The notes under the pieces: generated by a model
Told to the model about the DNA's origin: nothing
Databases searched by the model: none
What the model saw: the letters and a program-made list of their open reading frames with translations, nothing else
Assembly (NCBI GenBank): GCA_003344405.1
Contig: NOWV01000010.1
Coordinates: 744,001-808,000, forward strand
Reading direction: 5' to 3'
DNA length: 64,000 nucleotides
Source: Trichoplax sp. H2
Taxonomy: Eukaryota > Placozoa > Uniplacotomia > Trichoplacea
Shown: one piece after another, positions 39,181 to 52,600 of the stretch
How the letters are laid out: each line of letters opens with the position of its first letter
How positions within the stretch are numbered: the first letter of the stretch is position 1
Translations under genes and position numbers: made by a program

Positions 39181-42022
39181 TTAAGATGCTTGTATATCTT
39201 GTAAGCTTGTTTCATGAATTCCGTCCTTATCGATAAATTTGATATTAAATGATGGCAAGTTTATTATAAATCTTTTTTTCACCTGTAAATGTTTACCATT
39301 GATAAGACAAATTAGTGTATCAGATAGCAGGGTGTAATTTTAGCGTATTTATAGGCGTAGTATAACTAATACCTCATCAAGACATAAACTTAGAACCTTT
39401 AAGGCTTCAGCTTTAGACATTCCTGTATTTTAAAGACATTATTTTAGTTGTTGAGTAGATACTATAAAGATATAATAAAGTTATGGTATTATCATACCTT
39501 TTTTGTAATATCTATCCAAAATACTAAAAGTAAAGTAAGATCCATAACCATGAGCACCGAAAGGTAACTTTACAAAGAGAGATTTCGTAATAAATTATGT
39601 TTAGATCATTCCTTTACAATAGTGCAAATTTGATAGCAGCTTTTGCCAGCGAATTGAAATTAATTCAGCAAAATAAACCATATTACCTTTTGTAACGATG
39701 CTAGGTAATCCAAATAGTATAGCGACGGGCCATCATACTCATCATAACCACCAATTAACATATTTACTGTGTAGGGTGTCTATCATTACGAATATTGTCA
39801 TTCATTAATTATCATAATTGATAGCACAACTCTTCTATTGAAAATTTTGCTAAATAAATTACTGCAAACAATTCTATTCTATGGCAATTGTTGAAAGCCC
39901 ATCCAGTTTCAATATTACAATTTCTGGTACTCTATTTTAAATAAGATTTAATGATTTAAAAATTACCGAGCTTCTTAAACTCTGAGCAAGTTGATGGCGC
40001 GTATAATTTGCTGCAGCATTGGGCGTCATTGAGTAACCTAAATATGTATTCAAATATAATATTAGAAGGTCTATTTGCAAATGATAAACGTGGTAAATTA
40101 GTACTGTAGTACAAATGACTACTTAATTTTATCTCTATATCAAGAAATTTTCGTAAGACAAACCGTTTTTTATTCTATATAATTCTACATTTTTCGCTAC
40201 AAACTCAGCAAACTGAACAGAATCACCGGGATCGCCACTGCATGCCATCATGACTTTATCGCCAAGCTTGAAAGTCTTGTCATAAGCTACATAGATTGCC
40301 ATGTAAAGGTGATTAGAAAAAGTTACCGGTTTACTGATTACTTGTACGGCAAAATAGCTCAACTATCATCATTAGATCATAATCTCCATTTTCGAATTGA
40401 TGAGGAATCAGCTAGTGACATTACAGTGATATATTCTTACTAAATGTGTACAGTATACTATCGGATATTGTAACTCACAGAGGAGATTTCTGAACAACTG
40501 CTTTGACATTATACTACAATTACAGTGTGTGTATAGACAGTAGAACATTTTACGCGTAAAGTGATTTACGTAGGATTGAAGATGAAATATTCTGTTGCTG
40601 ACTGTATCGTAGCAAATCGTTAGATAAGCGATAAATAGCAAAATTAATTTATACATCGGATTTTAATTTAGTCCTATTTTGATAATTTATGTATAATACT
40701 AACATGTGTTGTTCTACCATTGCATATAATCCGTATGTACAGTATGATGATTCTAACTGTTCATTATAAGCACGCCAAATTTTCTCTCTGACAATGTATT
40801 AGTAATTCTAAATTTATTCTACTGACTGATACGATACTTATAGTAACTGTTCGAACTGGAAGCGGTAACGAGAAGCACATTTTATGATGGCATGATGACA
40901 TGTCATCTGCTTCAACATAATCCACCACTGCTAGCATTGCCTTTTATCGTGCAATTTTAAATCTAATTTTATCAAATAATAAGATTTGGCTGTTTGTAAT
41001 ATTTATAGCTCCGGTATAACTAATGACTTATTGACAAGAATTAAAATAGCTACAAAAATGATCATTGCATCGTAGGAGCCGTTCGTTTGCAGGTAATAAT
41101 TATAGCTGCAACAGGATTCAGTAGTTGGAATTCTGCTAAACGCTTACGTATAGAATAAGGTAAAAGTACAGAAATAGCGTTTCTTGTACTTGAGAGTATT
41201 CAAACTGATAGCATAGCGTGCATCTTACTAGCAACAGTACTGCTCTCTACTGTGTAACATGAAACCGTTCAAAGCAATATCCTTGTATTACTACTATTTA
41301 CGGTACAAGTAACAAGGCAAGAAATTGAGAACTTCTTCATGATCGTAAGTCACAAAAATGATGGGATTCGTTACTACTTGGTTCGATCAACTGATGACCA
41401 CTGGTTCAGTAGTCATTTTTTTTTCAACAGTATCCATGATACATTTCTACTAATTTAAGTTCAGGTTATTGCAATTTGAAAAAAAGAACCGTAGATTGAC
41501 GACATTGATTTATTTCCAGCATGAAATATGTACTATAAAAAAGTTAAAACTCTCTTTACAGAATATGCGCTTGCGACTTTTGTGGATTAAGTCGACCGGA
41601 CTTATCATTGCGTATCAAGCATGCGCCTCCTATGGATAGGTTGTAGATATCAGGCTGTTGACTAAAACTAGGCAATAGTAATACAATAAAAAGCAGTTTC
41701 TCCATTTTAAAATTGTTCATACCGTAGACTACACTAGGACTGCTATGTTTTAAGTGTATATGATAGACTAAAATCATTGATATCAAAGTTCACTGACATG
41801 GTTGACAGTGAATTTTCAGAGAAAATGACAGCGCTTATACGAATTCTAATTCGTATTACCACTTTTACATTGTCAATTCAAAGACGGAAAATCTTAAAAC
41901 TTATTGATATTGCATAGCCATGATTTATTACCTTCATTCATGACAACTACGCTGCGTCCAGCCGTTGAATCGCTAGCAACAAGAACAAAGTCTTCTCCAG
42001 TTAGCCCAATAAGGAACTCCAT
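39181..42022 (-). CDS. PSMB2: Proteasome subunit beta type-2
   Basis: Non-catalytic beta-4 position subunit of the 20S proteasome core. Seven exons on the minus strand: 42022-41932, 40286-40164, 40037-39967, 39779-39687, 39567-39498, 39422-39373 and 39282-39181. All phases agree and yield 199 residues plus stop, against about 201 in human. It starts directly at [18 protein letters not shown] with no propeptide and no N-terminal threonine, as expected for this inactive subunit. Further matches are [43 protein letters not shown]-like [34 protein letters not shown], and the C-terminal [10 protein letters not shown]...DKDGIH. Intron 1 is long (1.6 kb) for this gene. The gene starts head-to-head with ARFGAP1, whose ATG is 1.3 kb away. 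Confidence 0.96.
41556..41705 (-). other. Candidate small secreted-peptide ORF inside PSMB2 intron 1
   Basis: A 49-codon frame on the same strand as PSMB2, wholly within its first intron. It begins [16 protein letters not shown], a textbook signal peptide (charged start, leucine core, small polar end), followed by about 33 polar residues with one cysteine and no dibasic repeats. The in-frame sequence extends upstream to 41786 without a better start. Not recognised; it could be a chance hydrophobic ORF, a separate peptide gene or an alternative exon. Confidence 0.25.
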
Positions 42023-42125
42023 CTTGGAAGTTAAGAACGACGTACAAGCAATACACTGCCGCAAAAGGGATTCAATCACCGTGACTAAGGTCGTTTGTTG
42101 CATTGAGCATGAGCAGACCAGGCTC

Positions 42126-43040
42126 AAGTGCCTAACTACGAGCTACTGTACTGTACTGTCGAGTGAAGCTATCTACAGTACGACTCCTGTAGAGTACGGT
42201 ACTTAGTACGGTGCTGTTGGTGGAAAAGCTTACAACTGTACAGTACTGTACTGCAGTCTACACTGTAGTACATTAATACAATATTAGGTAAAAGTGGCTC
42301 CATTAACCTCATTTTAATCAATTCAATTAAAAGGCCAAGTTATTCAGTTTTCTATTCGTATAATTTTTATTACATTTTGATTGACTCTCGTCATTTTAGG
42401 GCACCTTAAAGTACTGTACGTACTGTACGGGAAGAAAGAAAAAAGATTTTACAGTACTATACTTACAGTGTACAGTACCCTACAGCGGCTCACAACTACT
42501 GTAGACAGTGGATTCTCCTTTTCGTAGACACGATTCATTTCAAGTCCCAGTCTGAAACGCTCTGATCCGTGCCGTCCGTGATCCATACCAGCCGTCAGCC
42601 AGTTCAAGAACTTTGTACTGTACGGTAAGTGCCTAGCTACTGTACTGTACTGTACTGTACTACTGTCGGGTGAAGCTATCTACAGTACCGCTCCCATCGA
42701 GTACAGTACTTAGTACGGTACTGTCGGTAGAAAAGCTTACAACTGTACAGTACAGTACTGTACAGTACTGTAGTACGGGAAGAAAGAAAAAAGATGTTAC
42801 AGTACTATGCTTACAGTGTACAGTACCCTACGGTGGCTCACAACTACTGTAGACCGTGGATTCTGCTTTTCGCAGACACGATTCATTTCCAGTCCCAGTC
42901 TGAAGCGTTCTGATCCGTAACGTTCCGATCCGTGCCGTCCGTGACCCGAACAAGCCGTCAGCCAGTTCGAGAACTTTGTACTGTACGGTATCATACTGTA
43001 TGCAGATGGATGGTTTGACAGTATGGTACTGTACAGTACC
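42126..43040. repeat. Partly duplicated GTAC-rich repeat block in the PSMB2/ARFGAP1 promoter gap
   Basis: Two imperfect direct copies, starting AAGTGCCTA at about 42126 and 42627. Shared landmarks: GTGAAGCTATCTACAGTAC (42162 and 42670), AAAAGCTTACAACTGTACAG (about 42223 and 42731), CGGGAAGAAAGAAAAAAGAT (about 42428 and 42777), GACACGATTCATTTC (about 42527 and 42876) and AACTTTGTACTGTACGGTA (about 42610 and 42971). The first copy carries about 130 extra AT-rich bases (roughly 42265-42410) missing from the second. Pure GTAC palindromes fill 42241-42253 and 42643-42663. The block sits between the PSMB2 and ARFGAP1 start codons. Confidence 0.75.
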
Positions 43041-43355
43041 AGCAGTCAAGGATTATGTCACAAGCTACTGCAACGAAGGGAACCGTAAGTCATCTGTCGC
43101 AGACGATCAATTCATTGAATAAAATCGCTCACCATTTTCGGATTTTTCATTGATTTTGCAATCATTTCATAGTTTCATAATTGTTACTATTGCATTTCCT
43201 CATCTACAACCAAGCAAACTCGACAACAAACGAGACTATCTGTTGTAATTAAGAGAAAGACAGAAGGAGTTGAGACTAGTTCTTGCAGGCCTTTTTAACA
43301 GCAACGAACCTATTAGTTTGGTTAAGCAGCAGCAGCCACTTTAGCACTATTTTTA

Positions 43356-46300
43356 ATGGCTAGTCCTCGAACACAGCGACTTTTAAGAGAATTACGCTTT
43401 AAAGATGATAACAATGTAAGTATTATAGCACTACTTGACACAACTACTTTGTACGACAGTTTCAATGATAGAGTTGCTGTATTTTTTCACTCATGGACAG
43501 ACCAAAGTCGATTTTGATCTTACGATTCCATAGTCACGATGAGGAAAGGTACGATGCTGCTCTACAGTACTGTATAGAGTACAGGTGACTAGCACCGACC
43601 TTGATTCTCCTTAAACTATTTATTTTTAGACACGCTGTTATCATTGAAGTTACATTATAGGATATTTGTAATCTCTATGACTAGTTTTCATTTATACCCT
43701 TTAGTGAGCTTGAGCGACAAATTAAAAAAAATTTCAAATTACATAGTGAACAATCGTTGTGGTCAATCTAGAGTACCGTAGTCGTCAGTCACAGACTTGT
43801 CATATCTTCAAGCCAATAATACTGTATAGTATAATGAATACTAACCATTGCAATACTTCGACATTACTAAACTGGATTTTCGATCGATCTGTATGTACTC
43901 GCATGATCGATGCTATACTTTGTATAAGAGTATGGTAGCACTGTATACCATATTGATCTGTAACTACTTCAAGTTTATTTTAACTTGAACCTTCACTATA
44001 AATATCCAGGACAATGTTGGTTAACAAACTTTCCATCGCTGACAGATGATACGATACTGCTGTTGTTTAGAATTTTAAATTTCAGTTCATCAGAGGGTAT
44101 AATAACTTTTACATTAATAACCTGAGCCTTAATCCTCTTTATCATCAAGTTAGTTATTGAATGACTTCAGTTAAGTATTCAATCATTTTTAAGTAAGACT
44201 GATGGGCGCTCTCGGATAACGATTAAATCTGACGCTTATCGCTTATACTGTAGGCTACTAGAAGTGTTAACGTACTACTTTATTGTACTATACAGTACAC
44301 CATATACATCAAAATCGCGAAATTGGTATCTACAATACTGTACTGTACTATCAGACAGTAACGTAAAGTTTACTACTTCAATCATAATTAATCCGATACT
44401 TGTAGAAATGCTCACGTTCCTCCTCATCACTACATCACTACATACCATATAATCATATAATGATGCTCCATTAATGCATCAGCAAATTAATTTAATTTAA
44501 TTTATTTAATCTGTCTTGCTATTGGTCTGTGTACATTTGCATAATTTAATTCCCGCGATACCTTATTCATTAATAGACATGTACTTGAGGTAACAAGGTA
44601 GTAATGTAAATATTATATATGAACATTAATTACAAAGTGGCTCGTAAATCTTCTCAAGATCTGCTTCAATATTACAAATGAAAATGCCGGATATACAATG
44701 GATATACAATATATGTAATACGTACGCAGTGTAGCCAGATTAGATAATTTTATACTACGAGTATACGCATATAAGTAAGGTACATTGGTATTCGCTTTCG
44801 TATGTTATATCAGCTACCTGATCATCGGTTGTAGTAATAATTTATTTGAAACGTAGCCATTTCTTCTTCCACACATATAGCTCAACTAACTTTATGGTGA
44901 TAACGATAGCTCTACCTGTATTATTCACTTTATCGTTCAGTCATACAGAAATTTGTAAATTTTTCTTTTCATTACTTGGATGTGATGAAGCAGCGATGAT
45001 GTAATCGATTTGTCCCGTGATTGACCATTGCATCTTAGCAATTGATATTAACATCCAATGAATAACGTAAATAATGTGTTTTCTTTCTTTTTGCATAGCT
45101 ATGTTTCGAATGCGGTGCTCACAGTCCTCAATGGGCCTCCGTTAGTTATGGCACATGGATCTGTTTAGAATGCTCTGGTAAACATCGAGGTCTTGGTGTT
45201 CATATCAGGTTCGATCTCAAGTTATCTTTACAATTGATAATTATTGACTTTCTACGACAGCTACAACTCTTTGCTACGTAAAAATTTTAGAAACGAAATT
45301 CTATTTAGCCAGTATGCTTACAATTTTGCTACCATCTTAAAGTTTTAAAATTAAATTTATTGCATCCATTAAAGTACTGTTTACATTATATAATATTCAT
45401 TTCTTAGGAAACGATAATTATATCTGTCTTGATAATTTATTGCACCAAATATCAAACTTCTGGAGCTCAATGGAACAATATTGTCATTACTCTCAATAGC
45501 TATATTTAGAATTGAGCATGATTAGCTAATTGCTAAGAAATTTAACAAATACTTAATTACGTATGCATATCGAATAGATATAGTTCAGTGACTATTTATA
45601 ATATTATCATCACAGAAAATAGATAAAAAGCATAAATATTATGTGTACCGATATTTCCAAGCAATGTGTACACTCTAATTCAAGCTGTTGCATTTTATTA
45701 CTTTCTTACTTCGCAATATCATAGTTAAAGAGAATATCTTATCCTATAATGCGAATCTTGAATTCATGTACAACTAACTTATTCGTAAATCAACTAGAAA
45801 TTTTTGCCATAAAAAATTAGTGAGCGTTATACCTATTAGTGTCAACAACGATCTGCAAAAGGATCATTTATTGAAATTGTTTGTCTCTTCTACACATTTT
45901 AGTTTTGTAAGATCAACTTCCATGGACAAGTGGAAGGATAAAGAATTAGCAAAGATGAGGGTAAGCTCACCATGTTTTGATAAATAATAGACTAATTCAT
46001 TAATACTAAAGTAGTAATTGTGATTAATACAATATTTTGTCACTCATAATAATATTGGATACTCGATACTGCTTTACTAAACAAACACGTCGTTTTTGGC
46101 TGCAACCATAAATAGTATTTAGATTTTGTATCGTTTTATTAATTTTAGTAATTGATATTCTAAAAAGCTATAAGAATTATTAAGATATCGTTCTAAATAA
46201 ATAAATCTTTTTAATGATCGTTTCGAAAGCACTTTAACATCGTCGTAATTATTAATACATAAGAGTGCCAATAGTCTACTCCCATTCCATGTATATATAG

Positions 46301-47641
46301 CAACCGTCACAGCTGATATTAGACCGTATTACCACAGTTCATTGTAAGAAATGGTATATCTGTAAAGAGCTACGACAAATAGTAGCTCAATGATATTTAC
46401 TTATAAATACAATTTCGCAGTTAAACATTTTAACTTATCTATTAATTGAGATTTTTTTCGGTTAATTTCGTAAAATTATCATATATTCAAATATATAAAA
46501 GACTGGCGGAAACCGACAAGCCAAGGAATTTTTTAAATCTCAGGGTGATATTTATGATGGAATCAATATAAAAGAAAAATACCAATCTAGGACAGCTGCA
46601 CTATATCGTGATAAGATCGCTACTTTAGCAGATGGTCGTACTTGGTCAATGGAAGCTTCACCTGCGTTTAATTATGAACCACCGAAAGAGACAGCATCTA
46701 TTGATCCTAGGCTAGGTATCTCGAATGAAGAAATTGCTAATAAACGTGACGATTTCTTTCGCAGAAAGCAAGAAGAAAACTCTCAAAAATCAAATGATCT
46801 ACCACCTAGCCAAGGAGGACGTTACGTCGGATTTGGATCTAAAAAGGAGGTTCCCAACAACGCTAATAAAAACGAATTTATAGATAACGCTTGGTCAAGT
46901 TTTTCATCGGGCTGGACCTCATTTACTGCAGGAGCTTCTAAATTTGGTGGTGTTGTACAAGATCAAGCTGTAAAGTTTGGCTCATCTATCAATGATAGCG
47001 TTTTCAAACCTGTTGGTGAGAAAGCTAAGGAATTTGGGACAACTTTCGATCAAACTGTAGTCAAACCAACCAAGCAAAAGATTAATGATTCTAAAATACT
47101 CGACAATATGTCAACATCTATGACTACATTTGCAACAAAAATAAAAACTGCTGGCGAAAGTGGAATGACTGAAATACAAACTTTAATGAAGGGGAAACAA
47201 AGGGAAGAAGTAAATACTGAGGGAATGGACAACGATCATGATCCATATGATGATGATGTCTTGACAGAGGAAACGAAAAATTTTAGTATTGAAGACGATG
47301 GAGGCGATGAATGGAACTCTTGGGGTAAATATGACGGCTGGGGACAGCCTAATTCTGAAAATAAGCAGTATTCATCAAAATTTGACGTACAAACTTCAGA
47401 TCAACCTGATACAAAAGCTACTCATACATCGACGAAAAAGGTACAAGCAGATAGTGAGTGGAATGAGTTTGTGATAGGATCTAGATCTACGGCTAAGCAA
47501 ACTGACGCTAAAGATAAGAAGGATGATAATAGTGGCTGGAATGATGATTGGGATGCAATGCTAAATTCGGATACCGACGTTAGTAGTGCTGGTATGAAAT
47601 TAAAAACTGATACGAAAGTAGTTTCAAAAAAATCAGAATAG
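43356..47641 (+). CDS. ARFGAP1: ADP-ribosylation factor GTPase-activating protein 1
   Basis: Stimulates GTP hydrolysis on ARF1 and drives COPI coat dynamics at the Golgi. Exons 43356-43415, 45099-45208, 45903-45960 and 46502-47641 join in phase to 455 residues; the last exon is long. It starts [14 protein letters not shown], close to human MASPRTRKVLKEVR. The GATA-like zinc finger is C22-x2-C25-x16-C42-x2-C45, and the arginine finger is R50 in [12 protein letters not shown]. The ArfGAP domain ends near [14 protein letters not shown]. Both lipid-packing ALPS motifs are visible: [20 protein letters not shown] and [19 protein letters not shown], rich in serine and threonine with spaced bulky residues and few charges. 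The tail carries tryptophan motifs ([23 protein letters not shown]) like the coat-binding WxxW/F motifs of this family. The gene diverges from PSMB2. Confidence 0.96.
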
Positions 47642-49656
47642 GCATAATTCTATAGCTAAATGTAGCTATATAAGCAATGATGATTGATGAAAGTATATTT
47701 TAACTCGCATTGCTGCTTTATAAGCCGGATATAGTTCTGTATTAATATTATATTTTTTCGATAGAAGAGAATTTATCTTTACACTCTATGCTAAACGTAT
47801 TTAGTTAAAGTGTACTTATTGACCCTATTTACAGCTGTGATCAAATATCATACTTTTACCATCAAATACACTACAATAACTTTACTTTTATTGGCTTAAA
47901 TGGAAATGCCGTCAAATGAAATTAATCATGAAATGCCTAAATGTCTTTCATCAATTAATATATATGTATGTACTCATTAATTGATCATTAATTGATTTCT
48001 GAAATAATTGATAAACTGAATTATGAATTAGAATTTGGTGTAATATTATAGATATCAAACTAGATAAGGTAGATTCTTACGAGATACCGCTAGTTATTAT
48101 CACCATTATTTGGGTATAAATGTAACCCTGGCTTTTTAAAATTGCTTAAAGTGGGCATTGTCAGATGACAGGTTTGATCAATGCTGTAATAGCCACGCTC
48201 TGAGAGTTATCATTTGATATGGTATACTTGTTCTATATTCTCTAATGAAATTACTGGAATCTGGATACTCGTTTATTAAATTTGGTTAGAGAATATAGAT
48301 TTACTACGTTTTATAACCTCGATACTATAGAACCGACGAAGCTTGCTTATCCAATACAGTAGGGCAAGTATAGGACAATTATGTTAACATAGAATTAAAG
48401 TACAGTTTCAATTGACATAGAAGCAAAATTGGATTAAAAATTTTAAAATTTTACACTATTGTCTTGTGTGGTATTATCCGTATTGTAGTTGTGTATCGTA
48501 CGCGCTGAAGTAGCGAAACTTATTCAAATAGTTCTTACGTTCAAATTTTCAGCAAGAATAATCGATATACGACATAGATTTTGGTAATAGTAATCACGAC
48601 TTATATAACATTTTTGCTTATGATTATATTTGGAATTAAAATCGCATATTTTATTGCTCGGAAATATGTAGTCAAAAAATTGAAGATTATTTCGTAACTT
48701 ATAGCACTTAATGTGATTGATTGCATAACGAATTTACGTGTCGCGCAAGCGTAAGTGCAATAAATCGCTATTCGGTATATATCAATCATCAGATACAGCA
48801 GTTCTGCGTAGTCTTTATTCTATCAAATCGATTAAATTTTAATACAAACTACAGCAGATGACTACATTTTATAATTTCAGACGCTTATATTAGTTTAAAT
48901 TGGAATAGAGAAAATTTACTTTAAACGTTCTTTATTTACAGTTTGCTTAAAACGTTAAAAATTTCAGAAAAGCTATGTTATATGAGTATTTTGTATTAAG
49001 TTGCGATGACAGTGTATATATATTCTACGCAGTAGTACAATAAGCTACACTTTTCAAGCAGATTAAGTAGCAACAGCAAGTCGATCGATCAGAAGATTAA
49101 CTTATATAAATCTTGTACTAACTGTACTGATAGAAAACATAGTTCCAGCATTAACTCTATCACTGGATGACTTTCTACAGTGCTTTCATTAATTAAAGTT
49201 CACGGTACAGCAGTTATTAGAAATTAATGTCGTTAATTCACAAACCAATTAGAAACATATCAGAAATTTAGCTATATAAACAAATTATTTTCAAAATTTG
49301 TAGTTAAAATGTTTATATTGATTTTTGCTTATTAATATTAAAAACATTCTAAGTATCAAATTCTGAAATGACACAAATAATATGTTGATATTAAAGCTGT
49401 TGAAGTCTTTGAAGGTAAATAATTAACATTATAATCACCTTAATACCACAACACGATGGCAAAATACTACGATAGATGCAACCGTAGAAATGGGCTATTT
49501 TATGATGTTTGCGTATGGAAAATATTAAATTTTCTGCATGTGATTACGGATAATAATCTCTTATCTACAGCCTTTTTTGTCATTATTTTTGCAGTATTTT
49601 CTTATCCTAACTTCGATATTTTACCATATCTAATTGCACTGAAATATTTTATTCTT
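47642..49656. other. Tail-to-tail gap, ARFGAP1 / ARMC1
   Basis: About 2 kb of AT-rich sequence between two stop codons. No coding exon, RNA gene or clear repeat was recognised. Confidence 0.5.
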
Positions 49657-52600
49657 TTACCAATAAAACGATTTACTGATAAAACTAGTAACACTACTAA
49701 TCCAACCATTGCCATTTCCGTTGTTATCATCAATTCGTGCGACGGCTCCCTGTAAATATTAAGCAACAAGTTTATATTTATACTTCAAAAATATAGATCA
49801 TTATTATTAAGCTACAATGGTACACTTATTTGATAATTTGACTAAATACTACTTACATGTTATAAAAAATTTATCGATAGATATATTCATTTACACTAAC
49901 GTAACTCTTCTCTAATTATAATACGTATAACGTTTATTTACCTTTTGTATTGTTGTACTATCATCATCTTCTGGTAAATAATCTGGCATAGCATTCTATA
50001 CGATTAAAACAGAAACCTTAGAGTGCCGTCATGACTACTGTCATTAAATAAATAAAGATAATTATATTTAACAGTAAATTCAAGAAGCTAAGAAGACTCA
50101 TAATGTTTAAATGCAAATACGGCTAGCCTTACAAGAAGTAAAGGACTATACTAACAAATTATGCTCTTAATCTAGTCTTAAAGACTTGTCATTATAACTA
50201 CTTGCCTCCTTATCTTCTGATGAGGAAACAGGGCTGCTTCCAAAGGTTAAAAATATCTAATCGCAAAAAGGCAATTTAATCATCTATTAAAGTACTGACG
50301 GTGACGGTGAATCTTAAAATTTAGGCAAAAACTAGTAATAGCTATTGCATGCTACTAATGCTATACGCGTACATCTGTCTAGTATACAATAAAAAAAGGG
50401 TAATTGCATCAAAGGTAGACGCTAATACTAATATATAACACCAACAATCTTTTACCTCTTCTCCCATGTCATTTTTGACAATTTGTTGCGCCGTCATGGT
50501 CTTAGTTTCAGCAACAGCTTGGCATATTGTCTTAAATTATAAATAAGAAATAGTATGCTTATAATTGCTAGAACCTATAGTGGGAACTTTAGAATATCGT
50601 TAATGACTCTAACAGTATACTATAAAAATCTATATTGACAGTATTTGAAGAATATTTATCAATTAAAAATAATGTCAGTTGATAAAGTTTTACCTAACGA
50701 TGTACTAGCAACTGTAAAAAATAAAAAGCAATTTATGAAAATTTGCTAAGACTACAATTACAGACTATTAAACTGGCTGACTTTTGCAATTTAATAGTGT
50801 TATAGTTACGATAACTTAGCTTACCTCTATTTTAAGGTTTGGACGAGCTCGTAAGATGCAGCGTTTTTTGACTAAATCAAAAGTAAAACTTACTACTCCA
50901 GGAGTAGCAAGCAATCTCTGTTCACATTTAAATCTGCTAGCACTATCAGTTAAGCCAGAAATTTGCAATATTATTGTTCGTGCATTTTTATTTGCATTGC
51001 TTAGAAAATACTGTCCAGAAGTGGCACCGGCCCTACGACTGCGAGTATTCCTAAAATAAAGTATCAATATTTGTATAAAGAACAGTTAGAGCATCACTTA
51101 TATTCCATTTTTATTTATATTATTTTAAAATATGATTATAGTGTAATATATCTCGTAGACAAGTAATTGTTAAAGTAATCATTTCTACACTAGTCATATT
51201 AAACATAGCAGTAAAATTTCGATAACATAATGTAATATTGACCATACCTAGTGGTTGGGACTAATGTAGTATGAATTTCGCTAGCAAGCTGGCAAGCTTT
51301 CTGATCTTTGCTATAGATTTGATATTAATCACAAATTAAGAAGCATGTTATAAACAATTTTATTCAAAGTAAACCATATTAGCTTGTCAGAATATATCAA
51401 TGACTAAAGTACATCTTATCTGATGGATTTATATTATAATTGCCTCTAATTTACTATGTACAATATTTGTTTTGATTAAAAGATCGAGAAGAAAATACTT
51501 GATATGCTATTTCAGTTTTGTAATATTATAATCAGTTAAATCGCAATAGCAGAAAGAATTTATCTGTTTAAATTATGCCAATATAGGGCATCTTACTACT
51601 ATTTTATCCTACTTTAAGGAATGTTTGTTTGGTATTGGTTATCGTTCGGCAGTATATTATAATTTTATTTTTAATTCACACAACAACTGCAATTGAATGT
51701 TAGGCAGATATTAAGTGTACTCAAAATATTTCAAGTTCATGAAATATTTTAAATTGAAAAGGTTACTTTATTGGATACTTGCTACCACTGGGAATTGAAA
51801 AGTTAAAAAATTACAGTTGGATTCTAACATATCCTTGAATAATATCTCATATTACAAATAGTACGGGTATATAGATAAGGGTTGCAGGAGGTAGCAATAC
51901 TTGACAGCAAATTCTTACCTATTCATAATAGCTTTCAAGCTAACCAACATACCAATTTCACTTCTCATAGGAGTACGGTTAGATGGACATAGTGATAGAT
52001 AACGTAGTGCCTTCAATTTTAAATAAAGCATCCTTAGTGGATAATAATACTAGACGTCTATGGTTATACGTAGATTGTTGCAATTTAACCACTTAAGAGT
52101 ATAGTTTAGTACACCAAATTACTGAGGAGATATTGTGTAATAACGTAGACGTATCGTATTTTGTAAAAGAGTTATTATCACAAGATAAACAGATGAATTG
52201 AAACTCTTTAATAAACTGACCTACTGAAAGCAAAATTTCAAGTTTTTTACCATCATACATGTACGTTACAATACCCACCTCTAACGCCAATACTACTACA
52301 CGAGGATCATCGTTATCTAGAAATAAAACCAATCCTGGAAGGCATCCCTGATCCTAAATGCACGTAAATAATAAAAATAGTTCAAGTTGCATCAGTTAAG
52401 TCATTTTATAATTGAAAGAAAAATTTAAATTAGCATTGTTGATGTAACGAGTAAGTCATTTCAATCACTTGAAATCGCACAGGAATGTCGAGGATAAGAA
52501 CTGTAAGATAGTATTTGTATTTTTGATAGCAGCTACGCGACATCCGCGTGGCCTCCCATCATAACAGCATTCAACATGGGCAATTTGAAAGAGTAATAAC

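Noticed and set aside
42126-43040. CRISPR-like or satellite array
   Set aside because: Copies are only two, long and imperfect, with no regular spacers, and the genome is animal; it is a local duplication of a palindrome-rich repeat.
49456-49755. Plus-strand 99-codon hydrophobic ORF
   Set aside because: Overlaps the last ARMC1 exon, whose SKSFYW ending and frame are certain; the hydrophobicity comes from AT-rich antisense.
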